This document shows positions 53,161-62,439 of a DNA stretch of 64,000 bases, piece after piece; position 1 is the stretch's first letter; every line of letters begins with the position of its first letter. Source of the stretch: Delftia tsuruhatensis NBRC 16741 (GTDB taxonomy: Bacteria > Pseudomonadota > Gammaproteobacteria > Burkholderiales > Burkholderiaceae_C); contig NZ_BCTO01000049.1 of NCBI RefSeq assembly GCF_001571325.1, positions 24,140 through 88,139 of the forward strand. The letters are read 5' to 3'. Made by a program: the position numbers and the translations under genes. The notes beneath the pieces were generated by a model that did not search any database, was not told where the DNA came from, and saw nothing but the letters and a program-made list of their open reading frames with translations.

Positions 53161-53838
53161 ATGGAGACTTCCACCACCAGTTTCATTGTCGAGAGCCTGA
53201 CCCGGGCCATCGTCGAACACCGTCTTCTGCCCGGCACCAAGCTGGCCGAGCAGAAATTGGCAGACCATTTCGGCGTCTCGCGCACCCTGGTGCGCCAGGC
53301 GCTGTTCCAGCTGTCGCAAAACCGCCTGATCCGGCTCGAACCCGCGCGCGGGGCCTTCGTGGCCACGCCCTCGGTGGACGAGGCGCGCCAGGTCTTCGCC
53401 GTGCGCCGCATGCTCGAGGCCGAGATGGTGCGCGCCTTCATCGCCCAGAGCACGCCGGCCAAGATACGCGCGCTGCGGCAGCACGTGGCGGCCGAGAAAA
53501 AGGCCATGGACGGCAACGACGTCGGCCAGCGCACCGAGCTGCTGGGCGACTTCCACGTGCGCATGGCCGAACTCATGGGCAACGAGGTGCTGGCCCAGCT
53601 GCTGGGCGAGCTGATCTCGCGCTGCGCGCTGATCACGCTGATGTACCAGTCCAGCACGGCCGCCGAGCATTCCCATGACGAGCATGCCGAAATCGTCACG
53701 GCCCTGGCCGGCGGCGACGCCGACCATGCCGTGCAGCTCATGCAGCAGCACCTGGACCACGTGGAAGCCGGCCTGACCTTCGACCGCGACATGCCGACCA
53801 GCGATCTTTCGATGGCCCTTTCCTCCGTATCCGCATGA
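53161..53838 (+). CDS. GntR/FadR-type (FCD) regulator of purine catabolism
   Basis: The 225-residue regulator has an N-terminal winged HTH (ESLTRAIVEHRLLPGTKLAEQKLADHFGVSRTLVRQALFQL) and a C-terminal FCD effector domain with candidate metal-binding residues (Asp/His in LGDFHVRMAELM and EHSHDEHAEIVTAL). Its stop overlaps the puuE ATG as ATGA, so it is the first gene of the puuE-uraD/allC-M20 operon. TGTATACA boxes here and at three other purine genes are its likely targets. Confidence 0.9.
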   Translation: METSTTSFIVESLTRAIVEHRLLPGTKLAEQKLADHFGVSRTLVRQALFQLSQNRLIRLEPARGAFVATPSVDEARQVFAVRRMLEAEMVRAFIAQSTPAKIRALRQHVAAEKKAMDGNDVGQRTELLGDFHVRMAELMGNEVLAQLLGELISRCALITLMYQSSTAAEHSHDEHAEIVTALAGGDADHAVQLMQQHLDHVEAGLTFDRDMPTSDLSMALSSVSA

Positions 53839-54791
53839 CCTACGACGCCACTGCCCCCTATCCCCGCGACCTGATCGGCTACGGTCGCACGCCCCCCCAC
53901 GCCCGCTGGCCCGGCCAGGCCCGCGTGGCCGTGCAGTTCGTCCTCAACTACGAAGAGGGCGGCGAGAACTGCGTGCTGCATGGCGATGCCGCCAGCGAGC
54001 AGTTCCTGTCCGAAATGTTCAATCCGGCCGCCTACCCCGAGCGCCACATGAGCATGGAAGGCATCTACGAGTACGGCTCGCGCGCCGGTGTCTGGCGCAT
54101 CCTGCGCGAGTTCGAGAAGCGCGGCCTGCCGCTGACCGTGTTCGGCGTGGCCACGGCCCTGCAAAAGCACCGCGAGCTGGCCCAGGCCTTCGACGAGCTG
54201 GGCCATGAAGTGGCCTGCCACGGCCTCAAGTGGATCCACTACCAGAACATTCCCGCCGAGGTCGAGCGCGAGCACATGCGCCAGTGCATGGAGATCTTCG
54301 GCGAGCTGTATGGCCACGATGGCGACCACGGCCTGGGCTGGTACACGGGCCGCGACAGCCCCAACACCCACCGCCTGGTGGCCGACGACGGCCGCTTCGC
54401 CTATGACAGCGACTACTACGGCGACGACCTGCCCTTCTGGATGAAGGTCGGCAAGAGCGACGGCAGCACCCGCAGCCAGCTCATCGTGCCCTACACGCTG
54501 GACTGCAACGACATGCGCTTCGCCCTGCCCCAGGGCTACTCGCACGCCGACCCGTTCTTCCAATACCTGAAGGACACGTTCGACGCCCTCTACGCCGAGG
54601 GCGATCCGGCCGGCGATGACTCCCCCAAGATGATGAGCATTGGCATGCACTGCCGCCTGCTGGGCCGCCCCGGCCGCATCACGGCACTGCAGCGCTTTCT
54701 GGACCACATCCAGCGGCACGACAAGGTCTGGGTCTGCCGCCGCATCGACCTCGCGCGCCACTGGGCGCACCACCATCCCGACAAGGAATAA
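53835..54791 (+). CDS. puuE: Allantoinase, PuuE type
   Basis: The 318-residue polysaccharide-deacetylase-like allantoinase starts YPRDLIGYGRTPPHARWPGQARVAVQFVLNYEEGGENCVLHGD, the PuuE signature. Further blocks are GHEVACHGLKWIHYQNIP and GWYTGRDSPNTHRLV. It opens the allantoin ring to allantoate and is unrelated to AllB amidohydrolases. It is translationally coupled to the GntR gene and lies 6 bp before the next enzyme. Confidence 0.95.
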   Translation: MTYDATAPYPRDLIGYGRTPPHARWPGQARVAVQFVLNYEEGGENCVLHGDAASEQFLSEMFNPAAYPERHMSMEGIYEYGSRAGVWRILREFEKRGLPLTVFGVATALQKHRELAQAFDELGHEVACHGLKWIHYQNIPAEVEREHMRQCMEIFGELYGHDGDHGLGWYTGRDSPNTHRLVADDGRFAYDSDYYGDDLPFWMKVGKSDGSTRSQLIVPYTLDCNDMRFALPQGYSHADPFFQYLKDTFDALYAEGDPAGDDSPKMMSIGMHCRLLGRPGRITALQRFLDHIQRHDKVWVCRRIDLARHWAHHHPDKE

Positions 54792-54797
54792 CGCAGC

Positions 54798-56573
54798 ATG
54801 GCTCTGACGCTGGAACAACTCAATGCCGCCGACCTGGCCACCGCCACCGGTCTGCTCGACGGCCTGTACGAACACTCGCCCTGGATTGCCGAGGCCGCGC
54901 TGGCCCGGCGCCCCTTCCGCTCGCTGGCACAGATCAAGTACGCCATGGCCCAGGTGCTGGACAAGGCGCCGGTGCAGGCCAAGCTCGACCTGATCCGCGC
55001 CCACCCGGAGCTGGCCGGCAAGGCCATGGAGACCAACACGCTCACGGCCGAATCCACCAACGAGCAGAACAAGGCCGGCCTGACCCGCTGCACGCCCGAG
55101 GAGCTGGAGCACATCCGCAAGCTCAACGCCGAGTACGGCAAGCGCTTCGGCTTTCCCTTCATCCTGGCCGTGCGCGGTCCGCGCGGCGCGGGCCTGGCCA
55201 AGGCCGAGATCATCGAGACCTTCGAGCGCCGCCTGCACAACCACCCCGACTTCGAGCTGGGCGAGGCGCTGCGCAACATCCACCGCATTGCCGAGATCCG
55301 CCTGAACGACAAGTTCGGCTACACGCCCGAGCTGGGTAACGATGTCTGGGACTGGCAGGAAAAGCTGGCCCAGCACAGCGACCCCGGCTATGCCGAAAAG
55401 GGCCAGCTCACCGTCACCTACCTCACCGACGCCCACCGCGCCTGCGCCCAGCGCATCAGCCACTGGATGCGCGACTGCGGCTTCGACGAGGTAGAGATCG
55501 ACGCCGTGGGCAACGTCGTGGGCCGCTACAAGGCGGCCACCGACGATGCCAAGACCCTGCTGACCGGCAGCCACTACGACACCGTGCGCAACGGCGGCAA
55601 GTACGACGGCCGCCTGGGCATCTTCGTGCCCATGGCCTGCGTGCGCGAGCTGCACCGCCAGGGCAGGCGCCTGCCGTTCCACATCGAGGTCGTGGGCTTT
55701 GCGGAAGAGGAGGGCCAGCGCTACAAGGCCACCTTCCTGGGCTCGGGCGCGCTGATCGGCGACTTCAGGCAGGAATGGCTGGAGCAAAAGGACGCCGACG
55801 GCATCACCCTGCGCGAGGCCATGCAGCATGCCGGCCTGTGCATTGACGACATCCCGAAGCTGCAGCGCGATCCGGCCCGCTACCTGGGCTTCATCGAGGT
55901 GCACATCGAACAGGGCCCGGTGCTCAACGAGCTGGACATCCCGCTGGGCATCGTCACCTCCATCAACGGCAGCGCGCGCTACATCTGCGAGATGATCGGC
56001 ATGGCCAGCCACGCCGGCACCACGCCCATGGACCGCCGCCGCGATGCCGCCTGCGGCGTGGCCGAGCTGGCGCTGTACATCGAAAAGCGCGCCGCGCGCG
56101 ACGGCACCTCGGTGGCCACCATGGGCCAGCTCAATGTGCCCAGCGGCTCGGTCAACGTGGTTCCCGGCCGCTGCCAGTTCAGCCTGGACCTGCGCGCGCC
56201 CACCAACGAGCAGCGCGACGCCATGGTGGCCGACATCCTGGCCGAGATCGAGGCCATCGCCCAGCGCCGTGGCCTGCGCTACAGCACCGAGCTGGCCATG
56301 AAGGCCGCCGCCGCTCCCAGCGCCCCCGAATGGCAGCAGCGCTGGGAAGCCGCCGTGGACGCCCTGGGCGTGCCCCTGTACCGCATGCCCAGCGGCGCCG
56401 GCCACGACGCCATGAAGCTGCATGAAATCATGCCCCAGGCCATGCTGTTCGTACGCGGCCTGAACGCCGGCATCAGCCACAACCCGCTGGAAAGCTCCAC
56501 CGCCGACGACATGCAACTGTCCGTCGATGCCTTCTCCCACGTACTGAACCAACTGGCCCAAGAGCAGCAATGA
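54798..56573 (+). CDS. Fusion: OHCU decarboxylase (UraD) with allantoate amidohydrolase
   Basis: The 591-residue protein has two enzymes joined. Residues 1 to about 170 are UraD, with His69 in RAHPELAGK, Glu89 in STNEQ and FGFPFILAVRG. From about 180 on it is an M20-type allantoate amidohydrolase (GSHYDTVRNGGKYDGRLGI, GFAEEEGQRY, GFIEVHIEQGPVLNELDIPLG). The first half makes S-allantoin from OHCU; the second attacks allantoate two steps later, PuuE acting between. The reading frame is continuous, with no sign of a frameshift. Confidence 0.93.
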   Translation: MALTLEQLNAADLATATGLLDGLYEHSPWIAEAALARRPFRSLAQIKYAMAQVLDKAPVQAKLDLIRAHPELAGKAMETNTLTAESTNEQNKAGLTRCTPEELEHIRKLNAEYGKRFGFPFILAVRGPRGAGLAKAEIIETFERRLHNHPDFELGEALRNIHRIAEIRLNDKFGYTPELGNDVWDWQEKLAQHSDPGYAEKGQLTVTYLTDAHRACAQRISHWMRDCGFDEVEIDAVGNVVGRYKAATDDAKTLLTGSHYDTVRNGGKYDGRLGIFVPMACVRELHRQGRRLPFHIEVVGFAEEEGQRYKATFLGSGALIGDFRQEWLEQKDADGITLREAMQHAGLCIDDIPKLQRDPARYLGFIEVHIEQGPVLNELDIPLGIVTSINGSARYICEMIGMASHAGTTPMDRRRDAACGVAELALYIEKRAARDGTSVATMGQLNVPSGSVNVVPGRCQFSLDLRAPTNEQRDAMVADILAEIEAIAQRRGLRYSTELAMKAAAAPSAPEWQQRWEAAVDALGVPLYRMPSGAGHDAMKLHEIMPQAMLFVRGLNAGISHNPLESSTADDMQLSVDAFSHVLNQLAQEQQ

Positions 56574-57862
56574 CCAACATGAACCAAGACAAGCAAGCCA
56601 CCTACGCCGCCCTGGACGCCTGGATCGACCAGCATTTCGATGAAGAGGTGCAATTCCTGCAGGCCCTGGTCCAGGTTCCGACCGACACCCCGCCCGGCAA
56701 CAACGCACCCCACGCCGAGCGCACGGCCGAGCTGCTCAAGACCCTGGGCTACGAGGCCGAGAAGCACACCGTGCCCGAGGCCGAGGTCAAGGCCTACGGC
56801 ATGGAATCCATCACCAACCTGATCGTGCGCCGCCCCTACGGCAGCGCAGGTGACGCCGGCGGCGGCCTGACCATCGCGCTGAACGCCCACGGCGACGTGG
56901 TGCCGCCCGGTGAAGGCTGGACCCAGGACCCCTATGGCGCCGCCATCGAGGACGGCAAGCTCTACGGCCGCGCCGCCGCCGTGAGCAAGAGCGACTTCGC
57001 CACCTTCACCTACGCCGTGCGTGCGCTCGAAGCCGTGGCCAAGCCCTCCAAGGGCGCGGTGGAACTGCACTTCACCTATGACGAGGAATTCGGCGGCATC
57101 CTGGGCCCCGGCTGGCTGCTGGCCAACAACCTCACCCAACCCGACCTGATGGTCGCGGCCGGCTTCAGCTACGAAGTCGTCACCGCCCACAACGGCTGCC
57201 TGCAGATGGAAGTGACCGTGCAGGGCAAGATGGCGCACGCCGCCGTGCCCCACACGGGCGTGGACGCGCTGCAGGCCGCCGTGGCGCTGATGAACGCGCT
57301 GTACGCCGAGAACACCAAGTACCAGCAGGTGACCTCCAAGGTGCCGGGCATCAAGCACCCCTACCTGAACATCGGCCGCATCGAAGGCGGCACCAACACC
57401 AACGTGGTGCCCGGCAAGGTCGTGCTCAAGATCGACCGCCGCATGATCCCCGAGGAGAACCCCGCCGAGGTCGAGGCCAGCATCCGCGCCGTCATTGCCC
57501 AGGCCATTGCCGACTTCAACGCCAAGGGCGGCTACACGGGCGAGGATGCCGTGCGCGTGGACATCAAGCGCCTGCTGCTGGCCAATGCCATGACGCCGCT
57601 GGCCGGCAACAAGCCCCTGGTGGACGCCATCCAGGCCCATGGCGAAGCCGTCTTCGGCGAAAAGCCCCCGGCCGTGGGCACGCCGCTGTACACCGACGTG
57701 CGCCTGTACGTGGAGCGCGGCATTCCCGGCGTGATCTACGGCGCCGGCCCGCGCACCGTGCTGGAGTCCCATGCCAAGCGCGCCGACGAGCGCCTGGTGC
57801 TGGAGGACCTGCGCCGCGCCACCAAGGTCATCGCGCGCATGCTGTGCGACCTGACGGCCTGA
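56570..57862 (+). CDS. M20-family metallohydrolase in the allantoin operon
   Basis: The 430-residue ArgE/DapE-type hydrolase has zinc motifs in LNAHGDVVPPGEGWTQDP, an acidic pair in YDEEFGG and the dimerisation domain KMAHAAVPHTGVDALQAAV. Its ATG overlaps the previous stop as ATGA. In this position it may act on ureidoglycolate or another ureido/N-carbamoyl intermediate, since no ureidoglycolate lyase (allA) is visible in the window. This is inference; the family substrate range is wide. Confidence 0.85.
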   Translation: MTNMNQDKQATYAALDAWIDQHFDEEVQFLQALVQVPTDTPPGNNAPHAERTAELLKTLGYEAEKHTVPEAEVKAYGMESITNLIVRRPYGSAGDAGGGLTIALNAHGDVVPPGEGWTQDPYGAAIEDGKLYGRAAAVSKSDFATFTYAVRALEAVAKPSKGAVELHFTYDEEFGGILGPGWLLANNLTQPDLMVAAGFSYEVVTAHNGCLQMEVTVQGKMAHAAVPHTGVDALQAAVALMNALYAENTKYQQVTSKVPGIKHPYLNIGRIEGGTNTNVVPGKVVLKIDRRMIPEENPAEVEASIRAVIAQAIADFNAKGGYTGEDAVRVDIKRLLLANAMTPLAGNKPLVDAIQAHGEAVFGEKPPAVGTPLYTDVRLYVERGIPGVIYGAGPRTVLESHAKRADERLVLEDLRRATKVIARMLCDLTA

Positions 57863-57895
57863 CCGCCTGACGGCCCGCATCAAGGCCTGACCCCC

Positions 57896-57921
57896 AAGCC
57901 CGGCGCCGCCGGGCTTTTTTG
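57896..57921 (+). terminator. Terminator of the GntR-puuE operon
   Basis: A 9-bp stem AAGCCCGGC/GCCGGGCTT has a GCC loop and is followed by six T, 33 bp after the M20 stop. The rest of the 57863-58266 gap contains only the operator at 58183 and no gene I can support. Confidence 0.9.
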
Positions 57922-58180
57922 CGTCCGGGCACCGCATCGGGGCGCGTGCACCTCCGCAGCCCATGCCGTGCACCCGAGCCGCGCCCGAACCTCGCCCGAG
58001 CCGCACCACAGCGGCCGCCAGGCACCAGCACGGTGCCTGGCGCTTGCCTGGCGCTTGCCTGGCGGCTGGCATCCATCTTGCAATGCACCATGGCACTCCC
58101 GCCCTGGCAGGCGATGCGCACCAAAACGGGTTGGCGCGACTGCCGCAACAGGGTTTACCGGGAGCAGAAATTTCCCATGA

Positions 58181-58200
58181 TCTGTATACACTTTTTGTAT
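58181..58200. promoter_or_regulatory. GntR-type operator candidate upstream of the NCS2 permease
   Basis: The core TGTATACA (58183-58190) is followed by CTTTTTGTAT. It lies 84 bp upstream of the permease ATG and closely matches the site before uraH. Confidence 0.65.
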
Positions 58201-58266
58201 GGATGTTGGTGCCAAACCCTGTCACGCCGGCGTCCGTTCCCATAAATCCCGAGGAGACAAATCCCC

Positions 58267-59754
58267 ATGCAATCTTCCGTTCATCCCGTCGATGAGATGC
58301 TGCCCGCAGGCAAGCTCACGGCGCTGGGCCTGCAGCACGTTCTCGTGATGTATGCGGGCGCCGTGGCCGTGCCCCTGATCGTCGGCCGCGCACTCAACCT
58401 GCCGCCCGAGCAGGTGGCCCACCTGATCTCGGCCGACCTGTTTTGCTGCGGCCTGATCACGCTGATCCAGGCCATGGGCGCGACCCAGTGGTTCGGCATC
58501 AAGCTGCCCGTGATGATGGGCGTGACCTTCGCCAGCGTGGCGCCCATGGTGTCCATGGCGCAGACCACGGGCGGCTCGGCGGGCGCGGGGCTGATCTTCG
58601 GCTCGGTGATCGGGGCGGGGATCGTGTCCATCCTCATCGCCCCGCTGATCAGCCGCATGCTGCGCTTTTTCCCGCCCGTGGTGACCGGCACCATCATTGC
58701 CGTCATCGGCATCAGCCTGATGCGCGTGGGCGTGAACTGGATCTTCGGCAACCCCGTCGGCCCCACCGCGCCCAGCGTGCCCAACCCCGAGCACCTGAAA
58801 TGGCTGGCCGACGCCCAGGCCACGGCCGGCGCGCCGGGCTCCTCGCTGCCGCCCGTGCCCAAGGGATTCGCGGTCGTGCCCACCATTCCCAACCCCAAGT
58901 ACGGCGACCTGACCGGCGTGGGCATCTCGGCCATCGTGCTGTTGTCCATCCTGCTGATCGCGCGCTTTGCCAAGGGCTTCCTGGCCAACGTCTCGGTGCT
59001 CATGGGCATCCTGATCGGCGGCGTGCTGTCCGTGGCCATGGGCCTGATGGACTTCAGCAAGGTCGCCAAGGCCGAATGGTTCACGATGGTGCTGCCCTTC
59101 GAAATCGCCACGCCGGTGTTCGACCCCATCCTCATCCTGACCATGAGCCTGGTGATGGTGGTGGTGATGATCGAGTCCACCGGCATGTTCCTGGCCCTGG
59201 GCGACATGACCGATCGCAAGATCAGCCAGGACGAGCTGACCCGCGGCCTGCGCACCGACGGCCTGGGCACGCTGATCGGCGGCATCTTCAACACCTTCCC
59301 CTACACCAGCTTCTCGCAGAACGTGGGCCTGGTCGCCGTCACCGGCGTCAAGAGCCGCTGGGTCTGCGTGGCCGGCGGCGTGATCCTGATCGTGCTGGGC
59401 GTGCTGCCCAAGATGGGCGCCCTGGTCGAGTCCCTGCCCACCGTGGTGCTGGGCGGCGCGGGCCTGGTGATGTTTGGCATGGTGGCCTCCACCGGCATCC
59501 GCATCCTGAGCAACGTGGATTTCCAGACCAACCGCAACAACGCCATGATCGTCGCCGTGTCCATCGGCGTGGGCATGATTCCGCTGGTGGCGCCGAATTT
59601 CCGCCAATGGATGCCCCACGGCATTCATCCGTTGATCGAATCCGGTATCCTGCTGGCCTCGATTACCGCGGTGGCATTGAACATTTTCTTCAACGGAGCC
59701 AGCAGCGACACCTCTGCTGCCGTCCGGGCCGCACGCCAGGCAGACGCCCACTGA
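58267..59754 (+). CDS. NCS2-family urate/xanthine permease
   Basis: The 495-residue membrane protein has about 12-14 helices and NCS2 motifs: LQHVLVMYAGAVAVPLIVG near residue 22, the acidic/Gln substrate motif region MIESTGMFLALGDM, and the NxG-type loop FSQNVGLVAVTGVKSRWV. NCS2 carriers import urate, xanthine or uracil with protons. Linkage to urate/allantoin genes and a shared operator favour urate or xanthine. Confidence 0.92.
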   Translation: MQSSVHPVDEMLPAGKLTALGLQHVLVMYAGAVAVPLIVGRALNLPPEQVAHLISADLFCCGLITLIQAMGATQWFGIKLPVMMGVTFASVAPMVSMAQTTGGSAGAGLIFGSVIGAGIVSILIAPLISRMLRFFPPVVTGTIIAVIGISLMRVGVNWIFGNPVGPTAPSVPNPEHLKWLADAQATAGAPGSSLPPVPKGFAVVPTIPNPKYGDLTGVGISAIVLLSILLIARFAKGFLANVSVLMGILIGGVLSVAMGLMDFSKVAKAEWFTMVLPFEIATPVFDPILILTMSLVMVVVMIESTGMFLALGDMTDRKISQDELTRGLRTDGLGTLIGGIFNTFPYTSFSQNVGLVAVTGVKSRWVCVAGGVILIVLGVLPKMGALVESLPTVVLGGAGLVMFGMVASTGIRILSNVDFQTNRNNAMIVAVSIGVGMIPLVAPNFRQWMPHGIHPLIESGILLASITAVALNIFFNGASSDTSAAVRAARQADAH

Positions 59755-59817
59755 TGAAACAGTGCCCGCCCTGGCGGGCACGCCCAACAACCGCCCGGCC
59801 TACCCGCCGGGCCGTGC

Positions 59818-59847
59818 GCCCCCTGCCGTCCATAGGCGCCAGGGGGC
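59818..59847 (+). terminator. Possible terminator after the NCS2 permease
   Basis: An 8-bp stem GCCCCCTG/CAGGGGGC with a 14-nt loop is followed by TTGTTGT. It is a weak candidate. Confidence 0.35.
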
Positions 59848-59939
59848 TTGTTGTCGAAATCCCTGAGGCAAAACTGTCCTGACCCTCATAGGCTGTAGCT
59901 ATCCGGTAAGCTCCGAGAGCATTTGCAGAGAATTCCTGT

Positions 59940-62237
59940 ATGACCCAAAACCTGTCCAACGCCGAACAAGCCCTGCGCGACGCAGCCCGCGAATACCATC
60001 GCAGCCCCAACAAGGGCAAGATCTCCGTCACGCCCACCAAGCCCTTGTCCAACCAGCGCGACCTGTCGCTGGCCTATTCGCCCGGCGTGGCCTACCCCTG
60101 CCTGGACATCCAGGCCGACCCCTCGCTGGCCGCCGAATACACGGCGCGCGGCAACCTGGTCGGCGTCATCACCAACGGCACGGCCGTGCTGGGCCTGGGT
60201 GACATCGGCCCGCTGGCCGGCAAGCCGGTGATGGAAGGCAAGGGCTGTCTGTTCAAGAAGTTCGCCGGCGTCGACGTGTTCGACATCGAACTGGCCGAGC
60301 GCGATCCGGACAAGCTGATCGAGATCATCGCCTCGCTCGAACCCACGCTGGGCGGCATCAACCTCGAGGACATCAAGGCGCCCGAGTGCTTCTACATCGA
60401 GCAGGAGCTGTCCAAGCGCATGAACATCCCCGTGTTCCATGACGACCAGCACGGCACGGCCATCATCTCCAGCGCCGCCCTGCTCAACGGGCTGGAGCTG
60501 GTGGACAAGCAGATCGGCAACGTCAAGATCGCCGTCTCCGGTGCCGGCGCTGCTGCCATCGCCTGCGTGAACGTGATGGTGGGCCTGGGCGTCAAGCGCG
60601 AAAACGTCTTCATGTGCGACTCCAAGGGCGTGATCTACGAAGGCCGCCCCGGTGGCCTGGACGCCTCCAAGGCCCAGTACGCGCAAAAGACGGACGCCCG
60701 CACCCTGGCCGATGCCGTCAAGGATGCCGACGTCTTCCTGGGCTGCTCGGCTCCCGGCGTGCTCACTGCCGACATGGTCAAGACCATGGCCGACAAGCCC
60801 ATCATCCTGGCCCTGGCCAACCCCGAACCCGAGATCCGCCCTGAGCTGGCCAAGGCCGTGCGCCCGGACTGCATCATGGCCACGGGCCGTTCTGACTACC
60901 CCAACCAGGTCAACAACGTCCTGTGCTTCCCCTACATCTTCCGTGGCGCGCTGGACTGCGGCGCCACCAAGATCACCGAAGCCATGAAGCTGGCCTGCGT
61001 GCGCGAAATCGCCGCACTGGCCAAGCAGGACGTCAGCGATGAAGTCGCCGCCGCCTACCAGGGCAAGGAGCTGAAGTTCGGCCCCGACTACCTGATCCCC
61101 ACGCCCTTCGACACCCGCCTGATCCTGCGCATCGCGCCGGCCGTGGCCAAGGCCGCCGAAGAGTCCGGCGTCGCCACCCGCCCCATCGCCGACTACGACG
61201 CCTACCGCGAGAGCCTGACCCGCTTCGTCTACCAGACCAGCATGTTCATGCGTCCGGTGTTCGCCGCTGCCAAGGCCAACCAGCAACGCGTGGCCTATGC
61301 CGAAGGCGAAGACGAGCGCGTGCTGCGCGCCGCCCAGGTCGCCGTCGATGACGGCCTGGCCAAGCCCATCCTGATCGGCCGCCCCGCCGTGATCGAGGCC
61401 CGCATCGCCAAGGCCGGCCTGCGCCTGGTGCTGGGCAAGGACGTGGAGATCTGCAACCCCGAGGACGATCCGCGCTTCCGCCAGTACTGGGAAACCTACC
61501 ACCGCCTGATGGGCCGCAACGGCGTCACGCCCGAGACCGCCAAGGCCGCCGTGCGCCGCTCCAACACGCTGATCGCCGCGCTCATGGTCCACCTGGGCGA
61601 TGCCGACGCCATGCTCTGCGGCCTGGTCGGCAAGTTCGACAGCCACCTGGCCCATGTGCGCGACGTGCTCGGCCTCAAGCAAGGCGCTGGCGAGTTCGCC
61701 ACCGTCAACGCCGTGATGCTGGACAGCGGCACGCTGTTCATCGCCGACACCTACATCAACGAGGCGCCCAACGCCACCGAGCTGGCCGACATCGCCCGCC
61801 TGGCGGCCGAGGAAGTGGCCCGCTTCGGCCTGCCGCCCAAGGTGGCCTTCCTGTCGCACAGCAACTACGGCTCGTCCAGCCGCCCCTCGGCGCTGAAGAT
61901 GCGCGCCGCGCGCGACCTGTTCGCCGCCGCCAACCCCGACGTGGAATGCGATGGCGAAATGCACGGCGACTCCGCCCTGTCCGAAGCCATCCGCGACCGC
62001 GCCCTGCTCGAGTCCTCGCTGCACGGCGAGGCCAACGTGCTGATCTGCCCCAACCTCGACGCCGCGAACATCCTGTTCAACGTGCTCAAGACCACGGGCG
62101 GCCACGGCACGACCATCGGCCCCATCCTGCTGGGCGGCGCTGCAGCAGCCCACGTGCTGACCCCCTCCGCCACCGTGCGCCGCGTGGTCAACATGACGGC
62201 CCTGGCCGCAGCCCAGGCCATCGCTGCCCGCGGCTGA
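59940..62237 (+). CDS. maeB: NADP-dependent malic enzyme with phosphotransacetylase-like C-terminus
   Basis: The 765-residue protein has an N-terminal malic enzyme domain (residues 1 to about 430; LAYSPGVAYPC, DDQHGTAI, nucleotide motif SGAGAAAIACVN). A C-terminal phosphate acetyl/butyryltransferase-like domain follows (about 440-760). The length and order are those of MaeB, which converts malate to pyruvate with NADP+. The C-terminal part is regulatory in the family, binding acetyl-CoA. It is a core gene, not clearly linked to the purine set. Confidence 0.95.
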   Translation: MTQNLSNAEQALRDAAREYHRSPNKGKISVTPTKPLSNQRDLSLAYSPGVAYPCLDIQADPSLAAEYTARGNLVGVITNGTAVLGLGDIGPLAGKPVMEGKGCLFKKFAGVDVFDIELAERDPDKLIEIIASLEPTLGGINLEDIKAPECFYIEQELSKRMNIPVFHDDQHGTAIISSAALLNGLELVDKQIGNVKIAVSGAGAAAIACVNVMVGLGVKRENVFMCDSKGVIYEGRPGGLDASKAQYAQKTDARTLADAVKDADVFLGCSAPGVLTADMVKTMADKPIILALANPEPEIRPELAKAVRPDCIMATGRSDYPNQVNNVLCFPYIFRGALDCGATKITEAMKLACVREIAALAKQDVSDEVAAAYQGKELKFGPDYLIPTPFDTRLILRIAPAVAKAAEESGVATRPIADYDAYRESLTRFVYQTSMFMRPVFAAAKANQQRVAYAEGEDERVLRAAQVAVDDGLAKPILIGRPAVIEARIAKAGLRLVLGKDVEICNPEDDPRFRQYWETYHRLMGRNGVTPETAKAAVRRSNTLIAALMVHLGDADAMLCGLVGKFDSHLAHVRDVLGLKQGAGEFATVNAVMLDSGTLFIADTYINEAPNATELADIARLAAEEVARFGLPPKVAFLSHSNYGSSSRPSALKMRAARDLFAAANPDVECDGEMHGDSALSEAIRDRALLESSLHGEANVLICPNLDAANILFNVLKTTGGHGTTIGPILLGGAAAAHVLTPSATVRRVVNMTALAAAQAIAARG

Positions 62238-62253
62238 TCCGCTGCGCCCCCCG

Positions 62254-62283
62254 AAAGGCGCCCCTGCGAAGGGGCGCCTTTTT
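62254..62283 (+). terminator. Terminator of maeB
   Basis: An 11-bp stem AAAGGCGCCCC/GGGGCGCCTTT has a 6-nt loop and continues into T residues, 17 bp after the maeB stop. Confidence 0.9.
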
Positions 62284-62351
62284 GATTGCGGGTCGTGCAT
62301 CGGCACGCATCCCTCGGGACCCACGCAAGCCCGGCTAGAATACGGAGCTTC

Positions 62352-62439
62352 GGAGACTTGGGTGAGCGGTTTAAACCAGCAGTCTTGAAAACTGCCGACG
62401 GGCAACCGTCCGTGAGTTCGAATCTCACAGTCTCCGCCA
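62352..62439 (+). tRNA. tRNA-Ser (anticodon UGA), CCA encoded
   Basis: This 88-nt gene pairs GGAGACT with AGTCTCC in the acceptor stem, with discriminator G and an encoded CCA. The anticodon stem GCAGT/ACTGC holds the loop CTTGAAA, giving TGA. A long variable arm and GTTCGAATC T-loop confirm a serine class II tRNA. Its 3' end is overlapped by the tail of a phage-type regulator gene, as expected for an integration site. Confidence 0.95.

Noticed and set aside
53148..56708. Very long open frame (over 1,100 codons) on the minus strand
   Set aside because: It is antisense to GntR, puuE and the uraD fusion, all with clear homology. Its composition (Gly/Ala/Val/His-rich, no domains) is the usual shadow of GC-rich coding DNA.
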